A stretch of DNA of 64,000 nt. It comes from Acidobacteriota bacterium (GTDB lineage Bacteria; Acidobacteriota; Blastocatellia; RBC074). A model generated the notes under the pieces. The model worked only from the letters and a program-made list of their open reading frames with translations, did not search any database and was not told the origin of the DNA. The DNA lies in NCBI GenBank assembly GCA_016196035.1, contig JACPYM010000095.1, positions 1-64,000 of the forward strand, in the 5' to 3' direction. Shown here piece after piece: positions 1-12,034 of the stretch (the first letter of the stretch is position 1; each line of letters begins with the position of its first letter). The position numbers and the translations under genes were made by a program.

Positions 1-54
1 GTTTTGCAGCCGCGTAGCGGCGACCCGATTTTAGCCCGGCGTTTCAACGCCGGG

Positions 55-138
55 AAAGCTTGGCAACGGTTCCGCGTCGCGTCAGCGACGCCTGAATTCA
101 AGCGTCGCTGACGCGACGCGGAACCGTTGCCAAGCTTT
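55..138. repeat. Perfect 37-bp inverted repeat (hairpin)
   Basis: Left arm 55-91 and right arm 102-138 are exact reverse complements, separated by a 10-base spacer. Smaller palindromes flank it (CCCGGCGTTTCAACGCCGGG at about 35-54 and CCGTGGTTTTGAAAACCACGG-like bases just after the right arm). No gene is visible in 1-362. The sequence belongs to the general class of GC-rich intergenic hairpins seen throughout this window; a role in termination or as a dispersed repeat cannot be separated here. Confidence 0.85.
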
Positions 139-362
139 CTACCGTGGTTTGAAAACCACGGCTAAACTCAACTGTCGCTACGCGACAAAAACTGATGAGC
201 CTTGCATTTTTACCACTACCTACAGTTTTACTCACACCTCATTTGAAACTATTGAAGCTTGAGCGTCCGCCGCCAGCGCCGCGAGCCGCGGTTTTCCGCT
301 GATGATAAAAACAGCGGCCTTGCTTGCCGTGACCTGGCTGGATCCGCCGAAGGCATTACGTT

Positions 363-1190
<828 letters not shown>

Positions 1191-1272
1191 AACACGGTTG
1201 CGCGGTTTGGTTCGGCGGCGCGCTCGGACGGGCTGAACCCTCAATCGTGTCCGCCAAGTCATCACTGCCACT

Positions 1273-1421
1273 GATAGCGGTTTGCAAGTATGTGCGACCG
1301 AGACGATACGGAGAGCGGTCGCGACCTGGCAGCTCGTTGGTGTGCGACACCGCAGCACCAGGTCACGACCGCTCTCCGTATCGTCTCGGTCGCAGGTCAT
1401 CCCCAACTGCAAGCTGCTATA
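1273..1421. repeat. Inverted-repeat element with GCGGTTTGCAA-type ends
   Basis: Fills much of the 1191-1580 gap. The inner arms 1294-1321 and 1366-1393 (28 bp) are exact reverse complements. The outer ends are imperfect inverted repeats: GATAGCGGTTTGCAAGT on the left and, read in reverse complement, TATAGCAGCTTGCAGTT on the right. The left end resembles that of the elements at 27446, 31705 and 45609, but the inner palindrome is unrelated to theirs. I see no gene in this gap. Confidence 0.75.
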
Positions 1422-1580
1422 ACGCTTTTGGGAAGCGTCATTCTCAAAAGTGGACACCCGCCGTTGGCGTACCGCCACAATGCCGAAGCCATTGAAGAAC
1501 TTACCCCCGCCGCTGTCTTGGCACGCTGCTTGGAACTGCACTCTTAACCGGCAGTTCGTTTTCTATCAAGAGGAGCAACG

Positions 1581-4040
1581 ATGAACACCTTACTGCAAGA
1601 CCTACGCTTCGGCGCGCGAATGTTATTCAAACAACCGGGCTTCACGCTGATTGCCGTCGTCACGCTGGCGCTCGGCATTGGGGCGAATACGGCGATTTTC
1701 AGCGTGGTGAATGGCGTCCTGTTGCGCCCGCTCAATTACCGCGAACCGGAGCGCCTTGTGACGCTCTTGCACGAAGGGCGCGGGCCGGTTGCACCCGCCA
1801 ATTTTCTGGACTTTCGCGCCCACGGCCAAAGCTTCGCCCAGATGGCGGCGGCGGAAGCCTGGGGCGGCGCGCTCACGGGCAACGACCGGCCCGAACAACT
1901 CAGCGGCTTGCGCATGGGCGAAGGGCTGTTCGACATGCTCGGCGTGCCCGCGCTGTTGGGGCGCACCTTGCAAGCCGAGGACTTTCAGCCGGGCCAAGAG
2001 CACGTGTTGCTGCTGAGCCACAAACTTTGGCAGCGCGTCTTTGGCGGCGTGGCGGATGTCGTGGGCAAGCAGGTGCGGCTGAGCGGCGAAAGCTACACGA
2101 TCGTCGGGGTGATGCCGCCGCAGTTTCAATTCCCGCCGTTCTGGTCAACGCGGGCTGAGATGTGGACGCCGCTCGATTTGCGTGCGCGCGCCACCAGCCG
2201 GGGCGGGCAAAGCCTGCGCGTGTTTGCGCGGCTCAAACCGGGCGTGACGCTCGTGCAGGCCCAGACCGAGATGGAAGCCATGAGCAAACAACTGGCGGCG
2301 GCCTACCCGGCAGCCAACACCGGCCTCAACATTCGCGTCACCACTTTGAATGAAAAAATCGTCGGCGATGTGCGCCCGGCTTTGCTGATTTTGTCGGTGA
2401 CGGTTGGCATGGTGTTGTTGATTGCTTGCGCCAACGTCGCGTGTTTGTTGCTGGCGCGCGCGGCGGCGCGGCAAAAGGAAGTCGCGATTCGTGGGGCGCT
2501 GGGTGCCAACCGCTGGCGCATTCTCAGGCAGATGCTGACCGAGAGTTTGTTGCTGGCGTTGGGCGGCGCGTTCAGCGGCGTGTTGTTGGCCGTCTGGGGC
2601 GTCGAATGGTTGACCGGCTTGCTGGCAGGTAATAGCACGAGTTTCAGCGTGCGCCTACCGCGTCTGAACGAAATTCAAATTGATGCGACGGCGTTGTTGT
2701 TCACCTTGTCCGTCGCATTGCTGACCGGTTTGCTCTTCGGCCTCGCGCCCGCGCTGGCCGCGTCAAAACCGGATTTGAATCAGGTACTCAAAGAGGGCGG
2801 ACGCGGCAACACGGGCGGCCCCAGCCGCTGGCGCGCCATGCTGGTCGTCGCCGAACTCGCTTTGTCGCTGGTCTTGCTGATCGGCGCGGGCCTGCTGGTC
2901 AGTAGCTTTCTGAAGCTGCAAGCGATTGATCCGGGCTTCAATCCGCGCAATTTACTGTCGGCGACGGTTTCGCTGGCGGGGGCGACGCAGTATGTCGGCC
3001 CGGCGCGCGAGGCTTTTTACCGGCAATTGACAGAGCGGCTCAAAACAGTGCCGGGCGTCACAGCGGCCAGCGCGATCAACCACCTGCCGCTGGCGGGCGA
3101 TACCTGGGGAACCAATGTGGTGTTTGAAAATCAACCCTTGCCACCGCCCGGCCAAGAGGCAGGCGCGACCTTCCGCGTCTGCCGCCCGGATTATTTCAGC
3201 ACGATGGGCGTGCCGTTGCGCGCGGGCCGCGAATTCACCGAGCGCGATGCGCCGGATGCGCCGCGCGTGGTGATCGTCAACGAAACCCTGGCGAAACGCT
3301 ACTGGCCGTCGGAAGAGGCCCTCGGCAAACGCCTCACGCTCGACGATCCGCGCGACCGCACACAACCGGTGCAATGGCTCACCGTGGTCGGCGTCGTCAA
3401 GGATGTGAAACAGGGAAGCTGGACCGCCGCGCCCGAGAACGAAATCTATCTACCCTTTCAACAAGACCCGATCTTTTATGCCGGTACCGCCGGGCACATG
3501 ACTGCGATGACGTTGGTCGTGCGCACCACCGTCGCGCCGCAAACCCTCGCCCCGGCGGTGCAGGAGGCCGTCAGAGCGCTCGACCGCAACCTGCCCGTCT
3601 CGGCCAGCGTGAGCATGGAGCAAGTCGTCGCGGATACGCTCTGGCAGCCGCGTTTCAACTTGCAACTGATCGGCCTCTTTGCCGCCCTGGCGCTGGTGTT
3701 GGCGGCGGTCGGTCTCTACGGCGTGATGTCCTATTCGGTCACCCAACGCACGCACGAAGTCGGTTTGCGCATGGCGTTGGGGGCGGGGCAGCGCGATGTC
3801 ATTAAGCTGATGGTCGGGCAAGGGATGAAACTGGCATTGCTCGGTGTGGGCCTGGGCCTGCTGGTGGCGCTGGCGTTGACGCGGTTGATGACGAAGCTGT
3901 TGTTTGGCGTGAGCGCCACTGACCCGCTGACCTTTGCGGGAATCGCCTTGTTGCTGACGCTGGTCGCGCTGCTGGCTTGTTACATCCCCGCCCGGCGCGC
4001 GGCAAAAGTTGATCCGATGATTGCGCTGCGGTGCGAATAG
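1581..4040 (+). CDS. ADOP-family FtsX/MacB-like permease (copy 1)
   Basis: An 819-residue membrane protein of the acidobacterial duplicated orphan permease family. It opens with [16 protein letters not shown], followed by a transmembrane segment at about residues 20-42. A MacB-like periplasmic core follows, then a first FtsX block of three helices (about 265-390), another helix near 425-445, a second periplasmic part, and a second FtsX block near 690-815. The C-terminus ends in [11 protein letters not shown], shared with copy 2. A clear AGGAG site lies at 1571-1575, six bases before the ATG. FtsX/MacB permeases normally need an ABC ATPase; none lies nearby. Members are thought to be inner-membrane transport or mechanotransmission proteins, but the substrate is unknown. 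Confidence 0.93.
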   Translation: MNTLLQDLRFGARMLFKQPGFTLIAVVTLALGIGANTAIFSVVNGVLLRPLNYREPERLVTLLHEGRGPVAPANFLDFRAHGQSFAQMAAAEAWGGALTGNDRPEQLSGLRMGEGLFDMLGVPALLGRTLQAEDFQPGQEHVLLLSHKLWQRVFGGVADVVGKQVRLSGESYTIVGVMPPQFQFPPFWSTRAEMWTPLDLRARATSRGGQSLRVFARLKPGVTLVQAQTEMEAMSKQLAAAYPAANTGLNIRVTTLNEKIVGDVRPALLILSVTVGMVLLIACANVACLLLARAAARQKEVAIRGALGANRWRILRQMLTESLLLALGGAFSGVLLAVWGVEWLTGLLAGNSTSFSVRLPRLNEIQIDATALLFTLSVALLTGLLFGLAPALAASKPDLNQVLKEGGRGNTGGPSRWRAMLVVAELALSLVLLIGAGLLVSSFLKLQAIDPGFNPRNLLSATVSLAGATQYVGPAREAFYRQLTERLKTVPGVTAASAINHLPLAGDTWGTNVVFENQPLPPPGQEAGATFRVCRPDYFSTMGVPLRAGREFTERDAPDAPRVVIVNETLAKRYWPSEEALGKRLTLDDPRDRTQPVQWLTVVGVVKDVKQGSWTAAPENEIYLPFQQDPIFYAGTAGHMTAMTLVVRTTVAPQTLAPAVQEAVRALDRNLPVSASVSMEQVVADTLWQPRFNLQLIGLFAALALVLAAVGLYGVMSYSVTQRTHEVGLRMALGAGQRDVIKLMVGQGMKLALLGVGLGLLVALALTRLMTKLLFGVSATDPLTFAGIALLLTLVALLACYIPARRAAKVDPMIALRCE

Positions 4041-4064
4041 ATATTGGATGCTAGAAGCTGGCTG

Positions 4065-4312
4065 CTATAGACCTCAAGAAAAAGAATTTCCCTAGCAAGC
4101 TCCAACGGAGCATCAGCCAACAGCCTGGGGTGCAGCCCCAGGCTGCACATTGAGTCGTTGCGCGAAGCCCTGAAAGGGCGCCAGCCATAGGCTTGGCTGG
4201 CGCCCTTTCAGGGCTTGCCGAACCATTTGCACGCCCCCAGGGCTTCACCCTGGGCTGTTGGCTGGCCGTCCCTTTGGGACTTTTCGGAAATTCTTTTTCT
4301 TAAAAACTATAG
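4065..4312. repeat. Inverted-repeat element with CTATAG ends
   Basis: The left end 4065-4091 (CTATAG, then TCAAGAAAAAGAATTTCC) is mirrored by the right end 4286-4312. The interior holds nested palindromes, including one around CAGCCTGGGGTGCAGC and GGCGCCCTTTCAGGG at about 4170-4220. A still wider imperfect pair (GATGCTAGAAGCTGG near 4047 and CCAGCTTCTGGCATC near 4337) encloses it. The left end is nearly identical to that of the element at 27050. It occupies the gap between ADOP copies 1 and 2, and no gene is seen there. Confidence 0.75.
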
Positions 4313-4365
4313 GAAAGGAAGCCAGCCTCTAGCCTCCAGCTTCTGGCATCTCCTATGAGGTATTT

Positions 4366-6774
<2,409 letters not shown>

Positions 6775-6820
6775 TGCACCACGCCAATACGTCGGCGGGC
6801 GTGATGCCGAGGGCTGTCGG

Positions 6821-7750
6821 ATGCAGAAACTACACCTTGACACCGATCTGGGCGGCGACATTGACGATCTGTGCGCGCTGGCAATGGTGCTCAATTGGCC
6901 GGAAGTGGAGTTGCTCGCCGTCACCACGGTGGCTGAACAGCAGGGCCAACGCGCCGGTTATGTGCGCCATGCGTTGCGGCTGGCGCAACGCCCAGATATT
7001 CCCGTTGCCGCTGGGGCCGACATTGCGCAGCACGCTTACCGCGTTTGGCAGGGCTTGCCCAACGCCGCCGACTACTGGCCGGAACCGATTCCGCCCGCCC
7101 GTCCCGCGTTGGACGAAGCGCTGGCCCTGCTGGCGCGCAGCATTGAGCAAGGTGCCACCATTGTCGCCATTGGCGCGTTCACGAACCTGGCGTTATTGGA
7201 ACAGCGCCAGCCCGGCATCCTGCGCCAGGCTCGGTTATATCTGATGGGCGGATATGTCTTCCCGCCCCGCGCCGGATTCCCGCAATGGGGGCCTGAGATA
7301 GATTTCAACGTCCAGGTTGATGCCGCCTCGGCGCAGTTGGTCATCACGCATTCCAATCCGACCTTCGTCACGCTGGCGGTCAGCGTCGAAACCTCGTTGC
7401 GCCACGCCTATCTGCCCCGCTTGCGCCAGGCCGGGCCGCTGGCGCAACTGATCGCGCGGCAGGCCGAGACGTTTGCGCGGGACGAAAACCACGCTGCGCA
7501 GTTTGGGCAAACGTGTGCGGGTGTGCCGGACGATACGATCAACTTTCAGCACGATGCGCTGGCGTGCGCCATCGCCCTGGGCTGGCGCGAAGGCGTGGAA
7601 ATTCGTGAGTTGCCGTTGCGGTCGGAAATCAAAGACGCCTGGCTCTGCCATACGCCAGACGCGCGCGGCAAACCCACGCGCGTCGTGACAAAAATCAATG
7701 GCGACAGGTTTAATGAATTCTGGCTGGAGACCGTTACCCGCCGCATTTGA
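6821..7750 (+). CDS. Inosine/uridine-type nucleoside hydrolase
   Basis: A 309-residue member of the IU-nucleoside hydrolase family, which splits the N-glycosidic bond of ribonucleosides to give base and ribose. The calcium-binding N-terminal aspartate cluster is present as DTDLGGDIDD (residues 7-16), and a late QHDALACAIALG carries the usual His-Asp near the C-terminus. EIDFNVQVDAASA matches the family's mid-protein FNxxxDxxAA segment. The ATG at 6821 is preferred because the N-terminus then starts just before the aspartate cluster and a GAGGG site lies about seven bases upstream; an in-frame start at 6755 would overlap the permease. Base specificity cannot be assigned. Probably cytoplasmic. 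Confidence 0.88.
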   Translation: MQKLHLDTDLGGDIDDLCALAMVLNWPEVELLAVTTVAEQQGQRAGYVRHALRLAQRPDIPVAAGADIAQHAYRVWQGLPNAADYWPEPIPPARPALDEALALLARSIEQGATIVAIGAFTNLALLEQRQPGILRQARLYLMGGYVFPPRAGFPQWGPEIDFNVQVDAASAQLVITHSNPTFVTLAVSVETSLRHAYLPRLRQAGPLAQLIARQAETFARDENHAAQFGQTCAGVPDDTINFQHDALACAIALGWREGVEIRELPLRSEIKDAWLCHTPDARGKPTRVVTKINGDRFNEFWLETVTRRI

Positions 7751-7795
7751 GGCTGCGTGCTTCACTTGGTTCATCCCGCTGGTTTGACGAGGCTG

Positions 7796-10700
7796 TTACT
7801 TGGCTTGGCCGTGGCTCGCGGCAGCTTGCAGCAATTGAGCAATCTCTGGCTTGCCCAACTGCTTGGCCAACTCCAACGCGGTCAGGCCGCTCTTGTCCTT
7901 CGCTTTGATATCGGCACCGTGCTGTAATAGCAGGCGGATGGTGGTGGGCCGATTGTAACGCACGGCGTACATCAGTGGCGTAGACCCATTGCTGTCAGCC
8001 GCATTGACATCGCAACCAGCCCGCAACAATGTTTCGCCAATCAACTGTAACGCCTTGTCAGGCAGTGCCTCTACTTCAAAGACCGACACCTCGCCATGCT
8101 CATCCTGTATTGCTTGGAACTTGCCACTCGAACCAGGCTTGGGTGGCGGCGGCGGGATTCTCTTGTTTCCCCGTTCGATCACGTCGCCACTGGGCCGACT
8201 TTCCATAGACATCACCATCAAAGCATTGCGTCCGTCGCTATCGCGCGTGTTCGGATCAGCGCCTTTTGCCAGTAGGATTTTGAGGGCGTTCTCGTTTCCC
8301 TGGATGAGCCTGGGAAAGCGGTGATTGGGCATTGGATAAAGCCATTGATAACGCGCCGCCGCCAGCAACGGCGGGCCAAAGCGGGTCGGTTCGTTGAGGT
8401 CTGCGCCGTGAGCCAGCAGCAGTTCGATAGCCTGCGGGCAGTAGGTGAGCGCCACGATCAAGGGGCTGCGTCCGATGGAATCGCGCGCCTGCACGTCAGC
8501 GCCGTGTGCGATCAGCAATTGCGCGATTTCTACGCGGCGATCCGTCAACGCCACATGCAAAGGCGGCATCGCGACAGCGCCGATGCCCGGTGGCGTCCAG
8601 CTTCCACTCAACACGAGCGGTGTATTCACGCCCACGCCCTTTTCGAGCAGGAATTCCGTCATCGCTCGTGATTGAATGATGCGCAGGTCGTAGGGATGGA
8701 AACTGCGCCCACCGAATGGCAGTACTGCGCGCCGCAGCCAGCGTTGCCAGCCTCTGGCTGGCGTACTTGGCAAGGCCCAAAAGGGAAGCGGGACGCCGGC
8801 GGCTTGCAAAGCTTTGACCGTATAGAGCCGGCCTGAGTTGATGGCCGTGCTCATCAGGGGAAGTTTCAAGAACTGCAAGTTGCCCAGCAGCAGCAGCAGC
8901 GCGCAGGTCGGCGCATAGGTCTTGAAATAAGGCCACCAACCGTTCGTTTTGGTTTCCATCGCCTGACGCAAGTGCGACACGGCTGTGTCTGTTGTGGTCT
9001 CACCCAAAGCTTTTCGCGCGGTGAAGTACAGCACAGCTTGTTCGATTGAGCTTTTCACGCTGAGGTTGAAGGCGGTAAAGCCGAGCGCCAGCAGCAACGG
9101 CAGCAGCAAAACGGCGTTGTCGAACAATTCCCTGCGCCCGCCATCCAGCGTGTTGCCCCAGAGCACCAACGCCGTCTGCCACGCGGTCAGCACGAGTGCG
9201 AAGGCCAGCAAGCGCCTGAACAAAGGATAGGCCAGCTTGCGGCGCAACGGCTCAATCAGTTTGGCTGAGCGTTGCGCGGCTTGGTCAACGCTCAGACCTT
9301 CCTGCATCAACGGCGGAACGCTCAGCAGGGAATCAGCCCAACGCTTAATCTCAGCCAGTTTGAACGAGCTCAGTTTGCGCGCGAGGCCCGCCAATTCGGC
9401 CCAGGTTGCTTGGGCCAGCGCGCCGCTGCGCTGCCGAATTGCGCTGACGATGTTGCGTGCGTCTAGCTCCGACTTGGCGGTTTTCTGCGTCTGTTCGAGG
9501 AAAAGCGTGAATGCTGCCGTGACTGAATTCTGTTTCCATAAAGTCGTAGCCGCGATCAACAGCCAGAGCAACCCGAAGACCAGGCCCGCTGACAAAGGCC
9601 GCAGCCCCGGCAATTTTACCGTCGCCAGCAGCAGCAAGCCGGTCAAGAGCCACATTCGCCATTGCAAGCGCACCGCCAGTTCCAGCAGTTTGAACCTGTG
9701 TTGCCGCAGCAGGGCATCGGCCTGCTGGCGCAACCAGTCATTGCCGGTGGTTTGCAGATTCAGCAGAAAAGCAAATGCGCCAGCCGTAGCGGGCCGCGCC
9801 GCCGGTTCTTTTGCCAGCGCCTGACCAACGACGGCATCGAGTGTGGCAGGCAGACCCCAACGTTTTTGGCTGAGCGGCACGGGCGTGGTTTCACGATGTT
9901 GTTGCAGCAGTTCCGCGAAGGTTCCGTCAAAGGGCAACTCGCCGCTCAGCATCTGGTACGCGATCACGCCCAGGCTGTAAATGTCCGAAGCGTTGTCTAG
10001 CTCTTCGCCCCGGCCCTGTTCGGGCGACATGTATTTCGGCGTGCCCAGCACGGTGCCCGCGCGCGTCAATTGCCGCAGCGTCAGATTCAGCCGCAGCGTT
10101 TCGTCTTCTGTGATGGAATAGGGCTGAAGTTGCGGCGCGGCTGGCTGGCTCGTTTCGCTGACGACCGGCAGTGGCTCCGGCTCTTCGAGCACCAGCAAGT
10201 CTTGCAACTGGGCGATGCCGAAATCGAGCACCTTGACGTTGCAACCGGCAACTCCGACCGGTTCGAGCCAGATGTTTTCCGGTTTGAGATCGCGATGCAG
10301 AATGCCCAGCCGATGCGCTTCGTCAATCGCCGCGCAGGTCTGGCTGAGAATGTCGAGCGCGTCAGCCAATGGCAGCGGGCGTTTGTCTTTGAGCTTGGCC
10401 GCCAGCGTACCGCCTTCGAGATGTTCCATCACCAGATAGGCCAGCGTTTGCTCGTGCTCGCCCGTGATGCCGAAGTCGGTCACGTTGACGATATTCGGAT
10501 GGCGCAAACGCCCGATGGTCTTGGCCTCGCGCCGGAACCGTTCGATGAATTCGCGCTGGCCCGCCAGTTCGGGCGCGATCACTTTGACGGCCACGCGGCG
10601 GCCCGTGCCGACGTGCAGCGCGCGATAGACCGCGCCCATGCCGCCGCGTCCGCACAATTCCTCCAAACGGTATTTCCCATCGAGCAAGCGTCCGATCATC

Positions 10701-10957
10701 TGCTGACCAGAGGGCGGCGTCAGCGCCTCTGCGAGTTGCGCTTGCCAGCGGCCAAATTGGGACGCAAGGCTGATGCGCAGGGCGGGCGTTTCCAGGAAGC
10801 TGTGATTTTCCTCGTGGTTGTTGAGCAGGGATTGAAGTTCGTGTCGCAAGGCCGGATCGTGTTGTGCGACCTGCGCCAGAAACGCCGCGCGTTCTTCGGT
10901 TGGACATTCCAGCGCCTGGTGAAAAAGCTGATCAATCTTTTCCCAATCTGTGTTCAT
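7796..10957 (-). CDS. Membrane Ser/Thr protein kinase with C-terminal ankyrin repeats
   Basis: A 1053-residue protein. An N-terminal helical segment (about 1-90) is followed by a Hanks-type kinase domain: glycine loop GRGGMGAVY (103-111), Lys125, HRDLKPEN (221-228), DFG (245-247) and the SPE segment (about 311-313). The stretch from DFG to SPE is about 65 residues, longer than usual, with an acidic/proline-rich insert. Several hydrophobic segments occupy roughly residues 430-720. The C-terminal 270 residues carry about five ankyrin repeats (for example PLHVALTDRRVEIAQLLIAH and GSTPLMYAVRYNRP). Catalytic residues look intact. It is divergent from the ECF-type sigma factor at 11232, an arrangement known for kinase-controlled sigma factors, so it probably signals to that factor. 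Confidence 0.93.
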   Translation of the reverse strand: MNTDWEKIDQLFHQALECPTEERAAFLAQVAQHDPALRHELQSLLNNHEENHSFLETPALRISLASQFGRWQAQLAEALTPPSGQQMIGRLLDGKYRLEELCGRGGMGAVYRALHVGTGRRVAVKVIAPELAGQREFIERFRREAKTIGRLRHPNIVNVTDFGITGEHEQTLAYLVMEHLEGGTLAAKLKDKRPLPLADALDILSQTCAAIDEAHRLGILHRDLKPENIWLEPVGVAGCNVKVLDFGIAQLQDLLVLEEPEPLPVVSETSQPAAPQLQPYSITEDETLRLNLTLRQLTRAGTVLGTPKYMSPEQGRGEELDNASDIYSLGVIAYQMLSGELPFDGTFAELLQQHRETTPVPLSQKRWGLPATLDAVVGQALAKEPAARPATAGAFAFLLNLQTTGNDWLRQQADALLRQHRFKLLELAVRLQWRMWLLTGLLLLATVKLPGLRPLSAGLVFGLLWLLIAATTLWKQNSVTAAFTLFLEQTQKTAKSELDARNIVSAIRQRSGALAQATWAELAGLARKLSSFKLAEIKRWADSLLSVPPLMQEGLSVDQAAQRSAKLIEPLRRKLAYPLFRRLLAFALVLTAWQTALVLWGNTLDGGRRELFDNAVLLLPLLLALGFTAFNLSVKSSIEQAVLYFTARKALGETTTDTAVSHLRQAMETKTNGWWPYFKTYAPTCALLLLLGNLQFLKLPLMSTAINSGRLYTVKALQAAGVPLPFWALPSTPARGWQRWLRRAVLPFGGRSFHPYDLRIIQSRAMTEFLLEKGVGVNTPLVLSGSWTPPGIGAVAMPPLHVALTDRRVEIAQLLIAHGADVQARDSIGRSPLIVALTYCPQAIELLLAHGADLNEPTRFGPPLLAAARYQWLYPMPNHRFPRLIQGNENALKILLAKGADPNTRDSDGRNALMVMSMESRPSGDVIERGNKRIPPPPPKPGSSGKFQAIQDEHGEVSVFEVEALPDKALQLIGETLLRAGCDVNAADSNGSTPLMYAVRYNRPTTIRLLLQHGADIKAKDKSGLTALELAKQLGKPEIAQLLQAAASHGQAK

Positions 10958-11085
10958 CGCTCGGCTCCATTGTCCTGCTGTGTCGGTGATTGTTTAATAT
11001 GCTGACGGTGCAAGCAATCGTCCGTCACCGCAAATAGCGACAAAGCGGTGCGAATCCGCCCAGGCTGAACGAAAAAAAGAAAATC

Positions 11086-11208
11086 CCTGGGTACGCAGCG
11101 CTTCCAGCGTGCAGTCTCGGCGTGAGACCGAGCAATGCCGAAGGGTACCCTTTCAGCATCATTCTATCTTCTGCCAAGACCGCACGCTGGAAGCGGTGCG
11201 TACCCAGG
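11086..11208. repeat. Inverted repeat in the kinase/sigma divergent promoter region
   Basis: Arms 11086-11112 and 11182-11208 (27 bp, one mismatch) frame a 69-base spacer. The element fills much of the 274-base divergent gap and ends 23 bases before the sigma-factor ATG, so the right arm would lie in the 5' untranslated leader or overlap the promoter. It may be just another dispersed repeat of the kind common in this window, or may affect expression of the sigma gene. Confidence 0.75.
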
Positions 11209-11231
11209 AATTTCTCTCGAAGGAAAACGCA

Positions 11232-11810
11232 ATGTCTACGAACTCATCCGAAATCAGCCTGTTACTTGATCAATATCGCGCCGGGCAGGCCGAAGCGTTT
11301 GGTAAATTGATGGCGCTGGTCTATGACGACCTGCGCCGCCTAGCCGCCTGGCAGCTTCAGACCGAACGCCCGGAGCACACCTTGCAACCCACCGCGCTGG
11401 TGCACGAAGCCTATCTGAAACTGGCCGGACAGAATCCGGTCGAATGGCAAAACAAGGCGCACTTCTTCGCCCTGGCGGCCCAGGTCATGCGCCACATTCT
11501 GGTGGATCACGCGCGCACCAAACAGCGCGACAAACGCGGCGGCGGACAAGCCAGCGTCGCACTTGATGAAGCGCTCAAGCTGAGCAACGCCAGCGAACCG
11601 GGCCTGGTCGAATTGGATGAAGCGCTCGACACCCTGGCCGGGCAGGACGCGCGCAAGGGCCGCATCGTCGAGTTGCGCTATTTCGGCGGACTGAGCATCG
11701 AAGAGACTGCCGACGTGCTGGGCATCTCGCCCACTTCCGTGCGCCGTGAATGGACGCTGGCAAAAGCCTGGCTGCGGCGCGAACTGGGCAAAGACGTCCG
11801 CGCTAATTGA
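11232..11810 (+). CDS. ECF-like RNA polymerase sigma factor (kinase-linked type)
   Basis: A 192-residue sigma-70-family protein with region 2 at about residues 8-97 and a region 4 helix-turn-helix at about 145-185 (IEETADVLGISPTSVRREW). The region 2.2 sequence reads LQPTALVHEAYLKL, without the acidic DAED-type motif that normally contacts RNA polymerase. This matches the acidobacterial/planctomycete subfamily (TIGR02999-like), in which kinase phosphorylation has been proposed, and shown in a related ECF43 factor, to supply the missing charge. The ATG at 11232 follows a GAAGGAAA-type site and gives the normal short N-terminus; an upstream in-frame start at 11109 lies inside an inverted repeat. 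No anti-sigma gene is adjacent. Confidence 0.9.
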   Translation: MSTNSSEISLLLDQYRAGQAEAFGKLMALVYDDLRRLAAWQLQTERPEHTLQPTALVHEAYLKLAGQNPVEWQNKAHFFALAAQVMRHILVDHARTKQRDKRGGGQASVALDEALKLSNASEPGLVELDEALDTLAGQDARKGRIVELRYFGGLSIEETADVLGISPTSVRREWTLAKAWLRRELGKDVRAN

Positions 11811-11963
11811 ACACGCCTTTGTTCTCTACTGGGAAGCGCCGTTCCCGAAAGCGAACAATCAATCTCGCGCAGCGTTGCGTTCCCGTTTCAAATTGCTTTT
11901 CGCCGCAGACTTTAGCCGCGCGCATGCGCTGGCACGGAAACTGTATGCCAAACCCCAGAGCCG

Positions 11964-11996
11964 CTGACGATTCACTGACGATTCACTGACGATTGT
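11964..11996 (+). repeat. Three tandem copies of an 11-bp unit
   Basis: The unit CTGACGATTCA occurs at 11964-11974 and 11975-11985, with a degenerate third copy at 11986-11996. It lies between the sigma factor and ADOP copy 3, about 40 bases before the permease start. It could be a small direct-repeat operator or a simple slippage repeat; sequence alone does not decide. Confidence 0.7.
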
Positions 11997-12034
11997 TGAC
12001 CAGTTATTCAACGCAGATTCAGGGAGCACCACTG

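Noticed and set aside
11807-11989. A 60-codon frame between the sigma factor and ADOP copy 3
   Set aside because: No ribosome-binding site, no recognisable fold, overlaps the sigma stop and the tandem repeats.
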